64,000 bases of DNA from Hemibagrus wyckioides (taxonomy: Eukaryota > Chordata > Actinopteri > Siluriformes > Bagridae), in NCBI RefSeq assembly GCF_019097595.1, contig NC_080711.1:7651428-7715427 (forward strand), read 5' to 3'. This document shows positions 13,175 to 24,831 of this stretch, piece after piece. Each line of letters begins with the position of its first letter. The first letter of the stretch is position 1. Under the pieces are notes generated by a model that was not told where the DNA came from, did no database searches, and was given only the letters and a program-made list of their open reading frames with translations. The position numbers and the translations under genes were made by a program.

Positions 13175-16100
13175 TTTCTGGCGTCAAACAGACGAGGATG
13201 AGGTTCCCTTTTGAGTCTGGTTCCTCTCAAGGCTTCTTCCTCCAGAGTTTTACCTCAAGGCTTGTTCATTAGGGATAAATATAAATGTAAATTTTCAAAA
13301 TTTTATTCTAAATTTTTAATATTCCTGTAAAGCATTGCGACAATGTCCATTACTAAAAGCGCTTTGCAAATAAAATGGAAATGAACTGGACTAAACGGAG
13401 CAGGGGGAAATTATTGTTAATAAAACGGAGAGGTGATTTTGTCCGAGGTTTCTGCATAGCTATGGAAATGCTTCAATAGAGTGTTCCTGAGAGAGACTCT
13501 GAATAAACTCTGGCTCTGACCAGAATGAATCCATTCAATTAAAAATTTTCTTTGGATGCCAGATGTTGTCACAAAGCAGCTTTACAGGAAAAATTCCGAA
13601 TAAATAAAATAAATTAAATTATATTAATCCCTAATGAGCAAGAGGCAACACCGGAAAGGAAAAACTCTCTGAAAACAATACAAGGAATAAACTTTTAGAG
13701 GAACCAGAGTCAAAAGGGAAACTCATCGTCATCCGTGTGACACCAGAGAAATTATAAATAGATGTGATCATAAACATGATAAATATATAAATAATGTCCC
13801 TTCTACAGTCGTATGCACTCATGTGCAACCAGCAGCTTTTGAGCAACTTATAATTATGAGTATTGGTGTCATTTCTTAATTCTTCGTAGATTCAACATAA
13901 ACCCCTTCCTGCCAAAGCTATAAAATCTTCAACGATGGAGAATATTTATTTAAAAGAAGAAAAAAAAAATGATGGAAGTGAGAGCCCCCCCACCTCAAAA
14001 ACAATCAGGTAGAGCTCTGAATTATTTCCAGTGTAACCTGCGGGTAGTTATATGAACCGCCATTTATATTATTATTATTCATTTGGATTATTTAAGTGCA
14101 AATCAAGCAGCTTGCAGGTTAATTTTTAACAAAACCCTGATGTTGCATGCACTTTAACCAGATAAAAATCTGATTCTATCAACATGCCAAAAGTTAGTAG
14201 TCCATGCATCAGATTTGATGAACAGCCAGTGTGGCTATATAAAATAATAACCAACCTTTGGTTTGTTGGGGTGACTTTTAACTGTAGGCAGGTTTGGATC
14301 CGGCCCTCCAAAAATGTTGCTAGTCGCTCCACCCGAAGGAACGGGTTTATGTTGTGGAGAAGAAGCCTCGGGCTCGGTGAAAATCCCACTGCACTTTCCA
14401 CCTTTGAGAGACGGAGAGGAAAAAAAAAAAAAAAAATCTTAGCCTTGCAAATGTATTTTGTTTTACCAATCTTGGGTTATATTCATACAGCAAGTACATA
14501 AAAACAGTAAAATCACTGCTTAGACATTTAGTTATCTATTAGTTGTATTATAATGCACTCTAACACACAACACTCAATCATACAGTCTCTGCTGTTTACT
14601 ATAAATAATTAACACCAACTACAGAACTCGCACTGCTGGAGTTATATTGTGGTAAAACGCAACCTAGCCCGAGTGGGAGGGAGAAAATTAGGTGGAATTT
14701 ATCCATTTAAAAACTAAACACAGCAAAAATTCCGAGAAGGTCAAATGGAGATGTGGGAGTATCCTGTGACGAACCATATATCCAAAACAAGACGATAATC
14801 AACTAGATAGTTATTAATAGACCCAAAAAAGAAGTCGTCTCCAGATCAGGGCTGAAGAAGCTGCTCATTGACCTTTTGCGCTATTAAAATAAAGAAAATA
14901 TGAGAGAAGAAGAAAAAGCTCTAAAAAGAATATGTAGGCAGTAATTCAGACAAGAAAGGCGTTGGTAAACAAACAATACTTGTGTATCACATTCAGAAAA
15001 GAAGATATATATTATCTTACTAGGAATAAAATGTTTCGAGAGTCTGTGAATCTCTACACACTGAATGTCTAGTCTATACAAATTTAATCTGCCTTCATTT
15101 TGTCCTGAGGGTGTGTGAAGTAAAATTATACATATACACGGCGGCTTTTCTCTTAATAATTGAAGTCATAGCTTCAAGTAAGTGCCGTATTTAAAGAAAT
15201 AAACTTGTTGGTTCCGATTAGTCTCTAAAACTCTAAAGCTGTGTGGATATTAAAGTGTTTCTATCCTCCAAGTGATTTCTGAATTCCATTCCTCAACCCT
15301 AAGGGTGCATACATGCTAAAATCAGCATTAGAACATACCACAGGCTGACGGCCAATCAGAAAACCAGAGCCCTCGGCGCTTACAAGAGAACCACTTAAAG
15401 CTAAAAACGAAAGCGTGGCCTGAATCACGTTTGTTATCAGTCAGGTCACATGGTTGCTCTGAAGAACTCAGCTCAATAGTGTTGGGAAACTTATTCAGTG
15501 GTGAACCATAAAACTCCTCCTCACACAAACTTTGACCTTAATGGACAAGATGATTTCATCACAAATCGCTGGGATTGATAGGCTTTGGATTGACCAGCTT
15601 GGCTTTGACCTTCAGGGATTAAAAGCAGTCACTTAAACCTGCAGCTTGTTGAGAAATTCAGAACAGAGTGTGAGGGGGAAAAACATTACACACCCATCCT
15701 GATTACAGTGTGGTGAGAATTTTACACCAGCAATTCAAAAAAAGACCAGTGAGAAGAGGGCTTTTGTAAACTATATGTTTATACCTGGAGGGTTGGTGCG
15801 TTTGGTGCCTCCTTGAGGCTCCTCTGGAGGGGCGAAAACCGTGGAGGCCATCTTGTTTGTCCGTCTCGAAGCACCGGCATCATCCTCATAGCCACCGAAA
15901 ATGTTGCTGCTGCCTCCGCCAGGAGGTCGCAAAACCCTGTAAACACACACCAGTGCTAATATTCAATTAATATGATATTATACACTATATTGCCAAATGT
16001 TTTGGGACACCCCTTCAAATCATTCAATTCAGGTGTCGGGCTTGGCCTCTTAGTTCCAGTGAAAGGATCTCTTAATGCTTCAGCATACCAAGACATTTTG

Positions 16101-17597
16101 GACAATTTCATGCTCCCAACTTTGTGGGAACAGTTTGAGGATGACCCCTTCCTGTTCCAACATGACTGCACACCAGTGCACAAAGCAAGGTCCATAAAGA
16201 CATGGATGAGCGAGTTTGGTGTGGAGGAACCTGACTGGCCTGCACAGAGTCCTGACCTCAACCTGATAATAGAACACCTTTGGGATGAATTAGAGAGGAG
16301 ACTGTCCAACCTCAGTGCCTGACCTCACCAATGTGCTTCTAGAGGAATGGTCAAAACGTCCCATAAACACACTCCTAAACCTTGTGGAAAGCCTTCCCAG
16401 AAGAGCTGAAGCTGTTATAACTGCAAAGGGCGAGCCAACTCCATATTACACCCATGTGCATGTAAAGGCAGACGTCCTAAAACCTTTGGAAATATAGTGT
16501 AGATGAAACTGCAAAAAAAAAACAAAAAAAAAAACACTAAACCAGTCCATCGGCCTGAACAAGTACATGTGGGCTCTGGAACCTTTATTTACACAGGTAT
16601 TCACTTAGAAACAGGAAAATCCGTTACTATAACAGGGTGTACTGTTACAGGACAATAATCAGCGACAGTGCGGTGTGGTGTGTTGTTGCAGCAACACATC
16701 CTGAAAAGTTTTATAACTCGTATACCAGAGCAGTTTGCCCATTATTACTCATTTATTATCAAACAAAACATTACACTTTTTAAAATCTGTTTACAGTTCA
16801 TGTCGAGGACGATCCATGAGAAGCATCTCTTCTCTTAACAGCCTCTATTTTGCAGTTTATCGGCCCTCTGGCTTAAACACTCTCCCCTAGGTGACTCTTA
16901 TAAATGTAGATGTCCACATTCTAAATAAACACGTCCTCATAGAAGGTATCACCATATGAATGTTTAAACTAGTTTTTTAATAATAAACTAGTTAAAAGCT
17001 AGGTATAAACTAGTTAAAAACTAGTTAATAATAAACAATAAAAGCTTCTTGAATCTTGAATTAGACTTCGATCACGAGGAACTATTAAACCTTTGCATTA
17101 ATCAGAACTGTGATTTTGTTTAACAGGCACTGTTACAGGCAATCAATCAAACACCATCTGACCAATCAGAATCGAGAATGCAACAAGGTTTGCGGTAACA
17201 TTGTGTAAATAATGTTTAATTAAATTGCACCTTTCATCTCAAGCCCCCTTGCGGTTGTGGTGCGTCATTACAGCTAAGAGAAAGGCGGTAAAGCAGGGCA
17301 AGTAGTGAGACACACAAAAAAGTTCCACATGACATGAGGTCAGAAACAATTTGGCGACAATATTTGAAGTGGATTTGTTTTTAGTGTATTATCGATCGCT
17401 TCGATCTGCCTCCATTTCAGATCAATCGATGATCCGGATTGTATTGATCAGCACATGTGTGGCGCACAAAAATCAATATTCAGCAAAACAAGTAGCCTAT
17501 ATATATATATATATATATTACAAAATCGTAGATTTGCTCACTGAAAAGCGTCCGATTATGTATTTGTTTACATTTTACTTGCATTTAAGATGTATAG

Positions 17598-17646
<49 letters not shown>

Positions 17647-18027
17647 TCATGGTGATCAGATGAAACAGACACACTAGTTGTTGGTAATAGTTGGGCGCTA
17701 ATTATAAAAGAAAGCGGATTGGATCACTGCACGATCTCTCCTAAATCGCGTTGATACACGATTAAGTTAATATTAAATATGAACGTTTTTAGAAATCCGC
17801 CTTCGCATTTCAACTAGCTTTTAGCTTTTCGTACATGACTTAGCGGACAGAAAGCTAAACCAAAGTTAGCTAGCTTAACTAGCCAAGTTCCTGTTTGGGA
17901 TTTTTCCCCGATGAGCTAAGCTAGTTAAGCTAGCGCACTTGGAATTAATCACAACAAGGGCTGATTATTACCTCGAGCTCGGTTTTCCGCCGTCCTCGAG
18001 CCCTTGAAAAGTGTTAGTCGAAGTCAT
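11774..18027 (-). CDS. jpt2: Jupiter microtubule-associated homolog 2 (HN1L)
   Basis: Five coding exons on the minus strand: 18027-17972, 15936-15785, 14401-14256, 12687-12645 and 11988-11774. All have GT/AG borders and phases that fit, giving 203 residues (human JPT2 about 190). The Jupiter family is a set of small, disordered, phosphorylated proteins; JPT2 has been described as an NAADP-binding adaptor for two-pore channels. The protein carries repeats of a Pro-Gly-Gly motif: [37 protein letters not shown] and the C-terminal [12 protein letters not shown]. The segment [12 protein letters not shown] before the end is a family hallmark. JPT2 rather than JPT1 is supported by the neighbours mapk8ip3 and cramp1. 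Exon 4 (43 nt) encodes little recognisable and may vary. Introns hold a Tc1 copy (15983-16499) and other repeats. Confidence 0.93.
13117..13173. repeat. Compound (TA)n(CA)n microsatellite
   Basis: About 15 TA units pass directly into about 14 CA units, inside a jpt2 intron and next to the dispersed repeat at 13186. Confidence 0.95.
13186..13390 (+). repeat. Dispersed repeat, TGGTTCCTCTC family
   Basis: The copy reads GAGTCTGGTTCCTCTCAAGG, CTTGTTCATTAGGGATAAAT, ATTGCGACAATGTCC and AAGCGCTTTGCAAATAAAA. This is a multicopy teleost repeat. A copy in the opposite direction starts 170 bp further on. Confidence 0.7.
13560..13740 (-). repeat. Dispersed repeat, inverted copy
   Basis: On the plus strand it reads CAAAGCAGCTTTACAGG, CCCTAATGAGCAAG, GGAACCAGAGTCAAAAGGG and CATCCGTGTGACACC, the reverse of the 13186 copy. 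The pair forms a large imperfect inverted repeat in the jpt2 intron. Confidence 0.7.
15983..16499 (+). mobile_element. Internally deleted Tc1-like element, family A
   Basis: TA-flanked ends CACTATATTGCCAAATG and GGAAATATAGTG enclose 517 bp. Plus-strand transposase pieces read [44 protein letters not shown] and [11 protein letters not shown]. The N-terminal half is deleted. It lies in jpt2 intron 1, opposite to that gene's direction. Confidence 0.9.
17600..17642. repeat. (TA)n microsatellite
   Basis: About 21 TA units lie in jpt2 intron 1. A shorter run is at 17497-17518. Confidence 0.95.
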
Positions 18028-18221
18028 TGTGCCGTATTTCCCTCTAGGAGCTCGGCTCGAAGTCTCTCCACTAATCCGCTATGCGGAACCCGGTGACTCT
18101 GTAACGCAGCGCTCACAAGTTAGCCACACAAAAAAGCGTTAGGAGGCTGCTGGCCACGCCCAGGAGGACGGGACACGTGTTTGGAAGTCAAAATAGAGCT
18201 CGAGCACGGATCTGCTTTTTG

Positions 18222-18314
18222 ATTGGTTCTCGTGATAATCAATCATAATATGGCGTGGTTCTATTGGCTAAGATGACTGGTAGGACAACCCACATTTTAA
18301 AATCTGCTGATTGG
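18222..18314 (-). promoter_or_regulatory. jpt2: Three CCAAT boxes upstream of jpt2
   Basis: ATTGG on the plus strand (CCAAT in the jpt2 direction) occurs at 18222-18226, 18263-18267 and 18310-18314, spaced 41 and 47 bp. The boxes lie 195-290 bp upstream of the jpt2 ATG. Evenly spaced CCAAT boxes are typical of NF-Y promoters. Binding is inferred. Confidence 0.55.
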
Positions 18315-18619
18315 CTGAAATGCTTCTTCTTTCCTTCTTGACCGCTACGATACCGCAAAAGATGATATATATAAAATGAATAAAAAAATGCAAAGCAATA
18401 CTAAATGTCACCGAGCGTTTACTTATATAAACTTTATTTATTCACATTAAAAAATAGCAAATAAAGTTGCATGTATTATGAGGGAAAAACGACCATAGTG
18501 ATATAAAAATAACAATAATAAAACTCATTTAAATCTCATTAAATGCACATGTTCTTGCTATGTATAATATAACCTGATTTTGTTTTTGTTTTTATGTAAA
18601 TAAATAACACGATTTTGAT

Positions 18620-18846
18620 CAGACCAATCGCGTTTAAACTATGCGACGTCACGCGGACCGCGCACGTGACCACGCCGCGACCAATCAAACGGTTTGTTTT
18701 TGAGCGGGAGGGGGCGTGCCCTCAGACACGAGGGAAAAAACAGGAAGGTTTGATTATTGCTGTCACTGGGGAAGCTAAGCTAACAGTCTTCTTCATGTTA
18801 ATGCGGATTGTATTCGGTTCGACTAACCTGATAAACGCCACACAAG
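18620..18846 (+). promoter_or_regulatory. CpG-rich promoter with possible first non-coding exon of cramp1
   Basis: The patch contains CCAAT at 18623 and 18681, a CRE-like GACGTCAC at 18644-18651, an E-box CACGTG at 18663-18668 and a GC-box-like GAGGGGGCGTG near 18707. About 130 bp later a donor-like AAG|GTAATG occurs at 18846/18847. This is the layout of a TATA-less promoter followed by a short plus-strand first exon. Cramp1 is the only plus-strand gene nearby, with acceptors at 20706 and later. The link is inference. Confidence 0.4.
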
Positions 18847-18849
18847 GTA

Positions 18850-20160
18850 ATGTATCTCTGTGTAAAGTAGTGTTTTGTAATCGTTACTGTTGGTTCCAGC
18901 GTCTTAACATCAAGTGTGTGCAACTTTTATTTAGCTTATTTTCGATAGCTCGATTGCGGTTAGCTAGCCGTGTTGCTTGCTAGTTTGCTGTTCGTTGTGC
19001 TTGAAGGTGAACTGCATGAGCTGGGTGTCACTTGTTTTATGTTGCAACAAATATAAGATCTGCCATGGGGGGAAAAAAAAGTGGAATTCATGTTCTGGTT
19101 AGAGGAAATTGAAGATGCTGGATATAAACTGTAAGAGGATTCAGTAGTAGTAGTAGCAAAGTTATATCAGATCTCTGTGGTCATTTGAATGATGAATTGA
19201 TTTTAGGTAAAATTTTGCTGATCCTTGAATTCATACTGTGCAGACACCTAAAGTATACCGTGCAACGTGTGAAATCATATTATATTACTCATCAAATGTG
19301 TCAGATTTCACCAGACTGTCATTTAAAGAGCAATTTAGGTCCCGGACCACGATAAATCAGGAAGCATATCACGCCTCTTTAACTGTGATTCTCAAGCGAT
19401 AATGCATATTGACTACAATAACCAAGCTTCATGCAGTGAGTTATACTAGATAGAATGCATAAATAGTTTTAAAAAGGTACTATGTCTGCTGATTGTGTGC
19501 TGTATGTCGAATAATCCAGATTTAGAGATACCTGGACAGAGAGGAGGGCACCACCCTAATTGGCACAATATAACGTATAGCATGTGCAGTCAAATGCTTT
19601 GCTGTGACATTTATAAATACAGATGACTCCAGATTGGGGCAGAACGTCTGATTTCGAAAGATTACCATATTCACAGAAGTGCCCCTATCATGACTTTTCA
19701 GGGTGTTTATATAATAAAGGTACACCCGCCCTACTGAATAAGGTGTAGTTTATCTTAACTCTCTTGTGTATTTCTGGCACCATCTCAAACCCCGGGACTG
19801 GTTTAATATCTTCGATGCTTGACTCGTGTGGGGTTTTTCACTGCGTTTTAACACGTTGTGACTTTATTATAAGAAAGCATCGATGCTTAAACTTATGATG
19901 ACGTAGTTAACAACAAAGTCCAGACTTGTGGATTGAGGAGGTGCTCAGGAGGATTCTGGTGTCGTCTTTGTGGTACAAGTCGCAGAAAATTGTGGCGGTC
20001 CAACTTCACGGCGGTTCGCTTGGCAGTTTTAAACGGTGGAGCTGTATGTGTAGTGTAGGTAAATGTCGGTCACGGTTATATATTTCGGAGTTTCTGAGTT
20101 GGAGTTGCTGTTACTACGAGACGAACAGTTGAGCTGAGCGGAGTTCAGGCTTTGAGTCGA
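18850..20160. other. Non-coding stretch between the jpt2 and cramp1 starts
   Basis: No exon is recognised. The sequence is AT-rich with no clear repeat. It probably forms the first cramp1 intron if the upstream promoter at 18.6 kb is used, or plain upstream DNA otherwise. Confidence 0.5.
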
Positions 20161-20268
20161 GGCAGCAGCAAGCAGCGAGGAGAGGACGAGTCCAGACACA
20201 CGACCTCCTTTCTCCTATAAGAATATGTTTAATTTGCTCGAAAATTGGTCTCCAAAATCTTCGGACTC

Positions 20269-20318
20269 ATGGTGAAGAGAAAGAAGATCTACTCCGGCAC
20301 TGAAGAGCTGGAAAATGG
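20269..20318 (+). CDS. cramp1: Possible additional N-terminal exon of cramp1
   Basis: An ATG at 20269 opens 16 codons plus 2 nt (MVKRKKIYSGTEELENG) and ends at a donor GG|GTAACG. Joined to an acceptor TTTGATCAG at 20706, the single base at 20707 completes a Gly codon and the frame runs straight into the ATG at 20708. This would add 17 residues to CRAMP1. The donor is weak at +5. A 16-codon upstream ORF (ATG 20225, stop 20273-20275) overlaps this ATG out of frame. Exon status is inferred from the frame fit. Confidence 0.45.
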
Positions 20319-20707
20319 GTAACGGTTCTCGAAAAACAATCACTTTAAATAGAGGTCGAATGCGCGAAAGATTTTTTTCCTTGTCGCTTGTCGTTTGTGC
20401 CGCGCGCTAAAGTCTACCTTCATAATGTCGGATTAAACAAAGCACAACTGAACTTAACCCGGACTAGTGCAAAAAGCGAACCGAATTAAGACGAAATGGT
20501 GTTGTTTGGTTCAAACTGGAAGTGTGTAAAATGCAATTTTTCGACGCGAATTGTCGGGACGGTGAGAGGGGGATTTGAAACAAACAGCGGCGGCCATGTT
20601 GAGTTGAGCAGAACGTCGCCTCTTCTAAGTTAATTCCTCTATTTTGGTTAAACGCAAAACGTCCAAGAAAGCGTCTAGATTCTTTTTGCTTTGTGTATTT
20701 GATCAGG

Positions 20708-23700
20708 ATGACAGTGGGCCAGCAGGCCGGCTCGGGAGTCGAGGGCTCGAACAAACCCATCCGAAAGCTCGAATGCTGCGAGGAAGAGGAGAGCGCGGAG
20801 AGGACACCGAGCGAGCAGCCGAGCACAAAGAGGGACGGCGAGGAAGCGCCGAGTCCGTGCGCCGCGCTCGCCTCCGATTCATCACCGAACCCGTCCGGAA
20901 CACAGCCGACCCCCGCGGGCCTGGGCTCCCCTCCGGCCGTTCACGACCAGCATCACTTCCTCCGCTCCAGCGTGCGACCTCCGAGCAAACGGATCCGCAA
21001 AGACGGGCCCGCGGTGAACGGACACAGCGGCACGAAAACCAAAGGTAGGAAACAAGCAGCTTGTCTAAAAGTGAGCAAAAAATAAATGTGAGCACCATAA
21101 AATAATCCGTCCTGTTGCCAGGACCCATGTGGATTAAAGATGAAAAGGGAAATCATTAGTGGGATATTAGTTTATTGTGACAACAGCATCCGCTTTTCAT
21201 CATGGCTTACAGAAGTCCAGGAAACTGGAGTGTAAAGGACTGTGAAGAAGTCTAAACACTCACAAAGTGTTTTTGGCTTAAATAATTTTTTTTTTCAAGC
21301 AATATAGGCTAAAGATTATGCATTCACTTAAATGTTTTTTTTCTCTCTCTCTCTATTCTCTGCAGTGCACTCAGAAAAACAAGAACGGTGCACAAAGTAC
21401 CTTTCCTTGTCACTAGGGTGCTGCCCTCACTTTAATGTGGCTCTCTTCACTTGGAATTGTGGATAGAGTGTACCTCTGCACACAAAAAAAAATATATATA
21501 TATATATATAATTTGAGGCACATAACTGGATCATAATTATTTTTTTGCAAGTAACGTTTCATTACATGTACACTTTCATTTAGATAAAAGTCATCTGGAG
21601 GAAAAAAGAGCTTCTTTTTTTTTCCCCTGAGCAATGCACAATACCGTGTTCACATGGCACATTCGTTCGAGTGTTTGGATTCGTTTGCAGAAACAAAAAG
21701 CATAACCTATGTGGCGAAACACTTTAGATTTATTTTTGTTGCAGCGCTGCGGAATACGCCATGGATTGATTTCATCTGGTGTTAAAAAATGTGTGTATTT
21801 ATTCGAAGGATTTTCATTGGGAGGCAAAATGGTCACATGATTCGTGATTTTTTTTTTTGTTTTTTTTAAGTAAATGGTTGAGTGCAGGGTACATTGTTGT
21901 GTAGTCTGGTGTGTGTGTGTGTTGGGGGGGGCAGTGTTGTTGGCTTCTTTCTTCAGGCATGTTGTTTTTGGACCAGCGTAATGAGCAGCAGGTCTGGAAC
22001 ACCTCCGAATGACTCCCCACTCACACTTCCTGACGAGCGTGGACACACTGCCAACGTACACTTCGATTCATGCGCTGCGTGATAAAACGTCATTATTTAT
22101 CATTCAGATGCACTTTTCATTCTGTGGTTTATTTTTTGTTTAAATGTGAAATGGTGCATGCATTTCAGACACCCAGTTAAGAACTAAGATATTTGTAAAT
22201 ATTGCTGAGTAGCTCTAGGTGTATAGTGATCTGTATGCTGACCTGGAGCATACTTAACAAGCTGATTGGGGGTGTCCTTTATTATTCAGTGTCATCCTAA
22301 TGAGGTCATGTTTGTTATCCTGTATTACGTGTATTCGGGTGCGTAGATTAACCGTTCTGCCTAAGGCATGTGTCATATGAACAGATTTTTCCAGTTATGA
22401 TATTCATGTGGTCTTCATTGGAACTAACATTTATAAACCAGCGTTTTAAAGCAGTGTTGTTCCAGCGGAAATATTTCACTATTTTTAGTCCGTCCTCAGA
22501 TATTTTGGGATCCTGGACTATTCTGGGGCCTCTGCTTTTCGTGTGGCACAACAGAACAAGAAGTCTCAATCTCCTCTCTCACTCTTGCTTTCCTTCCTCT
22601 GCCCCAGGGAGTGATGCGGTTCCTGCTGTGTCTGCATCAGGCCATGCAGGCTCAGGAGGTGGTGTTGCAGCTGGAGGAAGCTCTCGCTCTGCCCCTAGGA
22701 GCCAGGGTCCGGTGGAGAAAGATGAAGGAGGGAATCAAAAGCGTGCACGTAGACAGTGGGAGTCCTGGAGCACTGAGGACAAGAATTCATTCTTTGAAGG
22801 ACTTTATGAGGTAATTTGTTACTGTCCTGGGTTTCTCAAAATCCATAGAACTCTTGGTGCATCATGTTGGTCCTCATTGTGATCAGTCTATTAATACGCC
22901 ATTAAAGATAGTTAAGTAAAGAGTAAAATATAGTGTGGTTTGCTGTTACAGGAACGTAATCAATGATGGTGTCCTGTGATGCGTCCTAATGTTTAATTAA
23001 ATGTACATTTGTCTGTTTATAGTTACATTTATTGTTGTGGCACATCTAAGACAAGTTAGTTTCTGTTACTTGCATTATAGCGGCTATAAACGGTAACTTC
23101 CTCACCAGCTACTCTTTATCTCTCATAACAACTAAAAAAAAATAAAAAACCACAGCTTGTCATTACTTGTGGAGGAAAACTTACTGTTCCAAAGCTGTCA
23201 TACTGGAGACTGCTTCCATAAGTGTTAAATAAACACCTTACAGAAAACTCTACCATATCAGCAATTAGACAGCTTTCTTCCTCTTTTTTTTTCCTTAAAT
23301 AACTTTTGAAATATTAGATCTTGTTGATCATCGGCCATACAAGTTCACGTGTAAGTGATTAAAAACGAATACACTTTTTTAGAGAAACTGCAGGCATCAT
23401 CGGTATTTTTTATTAAATGCCGACTGACTTCAGTGTTACACGCAATAACAAGTACCTGAATGTTAAAGCAAATTTTTATACCTGATGTTTTATTTACCGA
23501 CCTCTTCTGTGCTAAATAATTTATTCTTGCAAACACAAACCTCATAGCTGCAGGCTTCAAAATGTATTTTTTGCTATAGCTCTTTTATTAGCAAGCCTAA
23601 AAGTGGCATGTAGAGTGTATTGTGAAAATGCCCCGAATCGTGATTTGATATATTTGCCACCTGTAATTACGCTTTAAAAGCCTTTCTCCTCACTATATAT

Positions 23701-24798
23701 TTCTTGCTCTCTTTCTTTCTATCTCGCTTATTTTTCTCAGCATGGGAAGGACTTTGAGGCCATACAGAATAACATTGCTCTGAAGTATAAGAAAAAAGGC
23801 AAGCCTGCTAGTATGGTGAAGAACAAGGAGCAAGTTCGCCATTTCTACTACAGAACCTGGCACAAGATCTCCAAACACATCGATTTCAATAACGGTAAGG
23901 CTGAACGCTCATACGCTGACATTTTGATCCATGTGGGTTTTAAAAGCGTGTAGTAGAACGTGTTGAGTTTTTTTAGTGTATGCGTGCATGCTAAGAAGGG
24001 AGAGGTCATTACTTTTAGATGATCTGTTGCAACAGAAAATGAATTGCAGGATACAGTGCTGTTTTGATTAGACTTATTACATCCAGTTTGATCGCACTGT
24101 GTTGTGTAAATGCGAACCCCTTGTGTACTGAGATGAATCGCAAACAAGACCGCGCTCATGCAGTTTTTCCTCTCGTTCTCTTCCTCAGCGTATTCCCGTG
24201 TCCTGAAGAAATCCTCACAGGAGCTCTATGGGCTCATATGTTATGCCGAGCTCAGGAAGAAGGTTGGAGGCTGTGAGTATTGCCTGTAAAAAAAAAAATT
24301 CTTTAAATTCGGGAGAACACGGCTCTTGTTAGTGGCCTGGCATCAATGGATAGCAGATCTTTATATGTGGGATATTAGTTTTGTATTTGTAGTAGCCTGG
24401 TAGACATGTACTTTGTTGATTACTCTCTGTGTGTTTAAGTAATTTTTGGAAATGGTTAGACAAGCTCTCTGAACTGTCATGGCAGCTTGTGGCACACACT
24501 ATAGTTTTCCAAAGCTTCGATAAAGAACATGGGGAAACTCCAGTGCGCCAGCTAAAGTAAAAATAAGGCGAGGATTGGGATTTTTCACTTGCTTTGTTGA
24601 TCAGGTGTCTATGAGACACGTGTAACTGCTTCTTCATCGATTCCTGTTCTTTTCAGTGATGGATGACAAGAACGTGTCCAGATTGAATGAACTCATCATG
24701 CAAGGGTAAAGTGTATTTATTTGTGTTCAAGTATGAGATAAACAAAACTAAACACAATCAATTGTATTTTATTTAAGTTGACTCAATGTCTGACTCAG

Positions 24799-24831
<33 letters not shown>

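Noticed and set aside
18615..18983. 122-residue plus-strand frame as a gene
   Set aside because: It begins in promoter-like sequence and crosses a good donor at 18847; no family resemblance was seen.
20644..21128. Other frames of 134-141 residues over the first cramp1 exon
   Set aside because: GC-rich shadow frames; the cramp1 frame matches the family (HHFLRSSVRP) and splices correctly.
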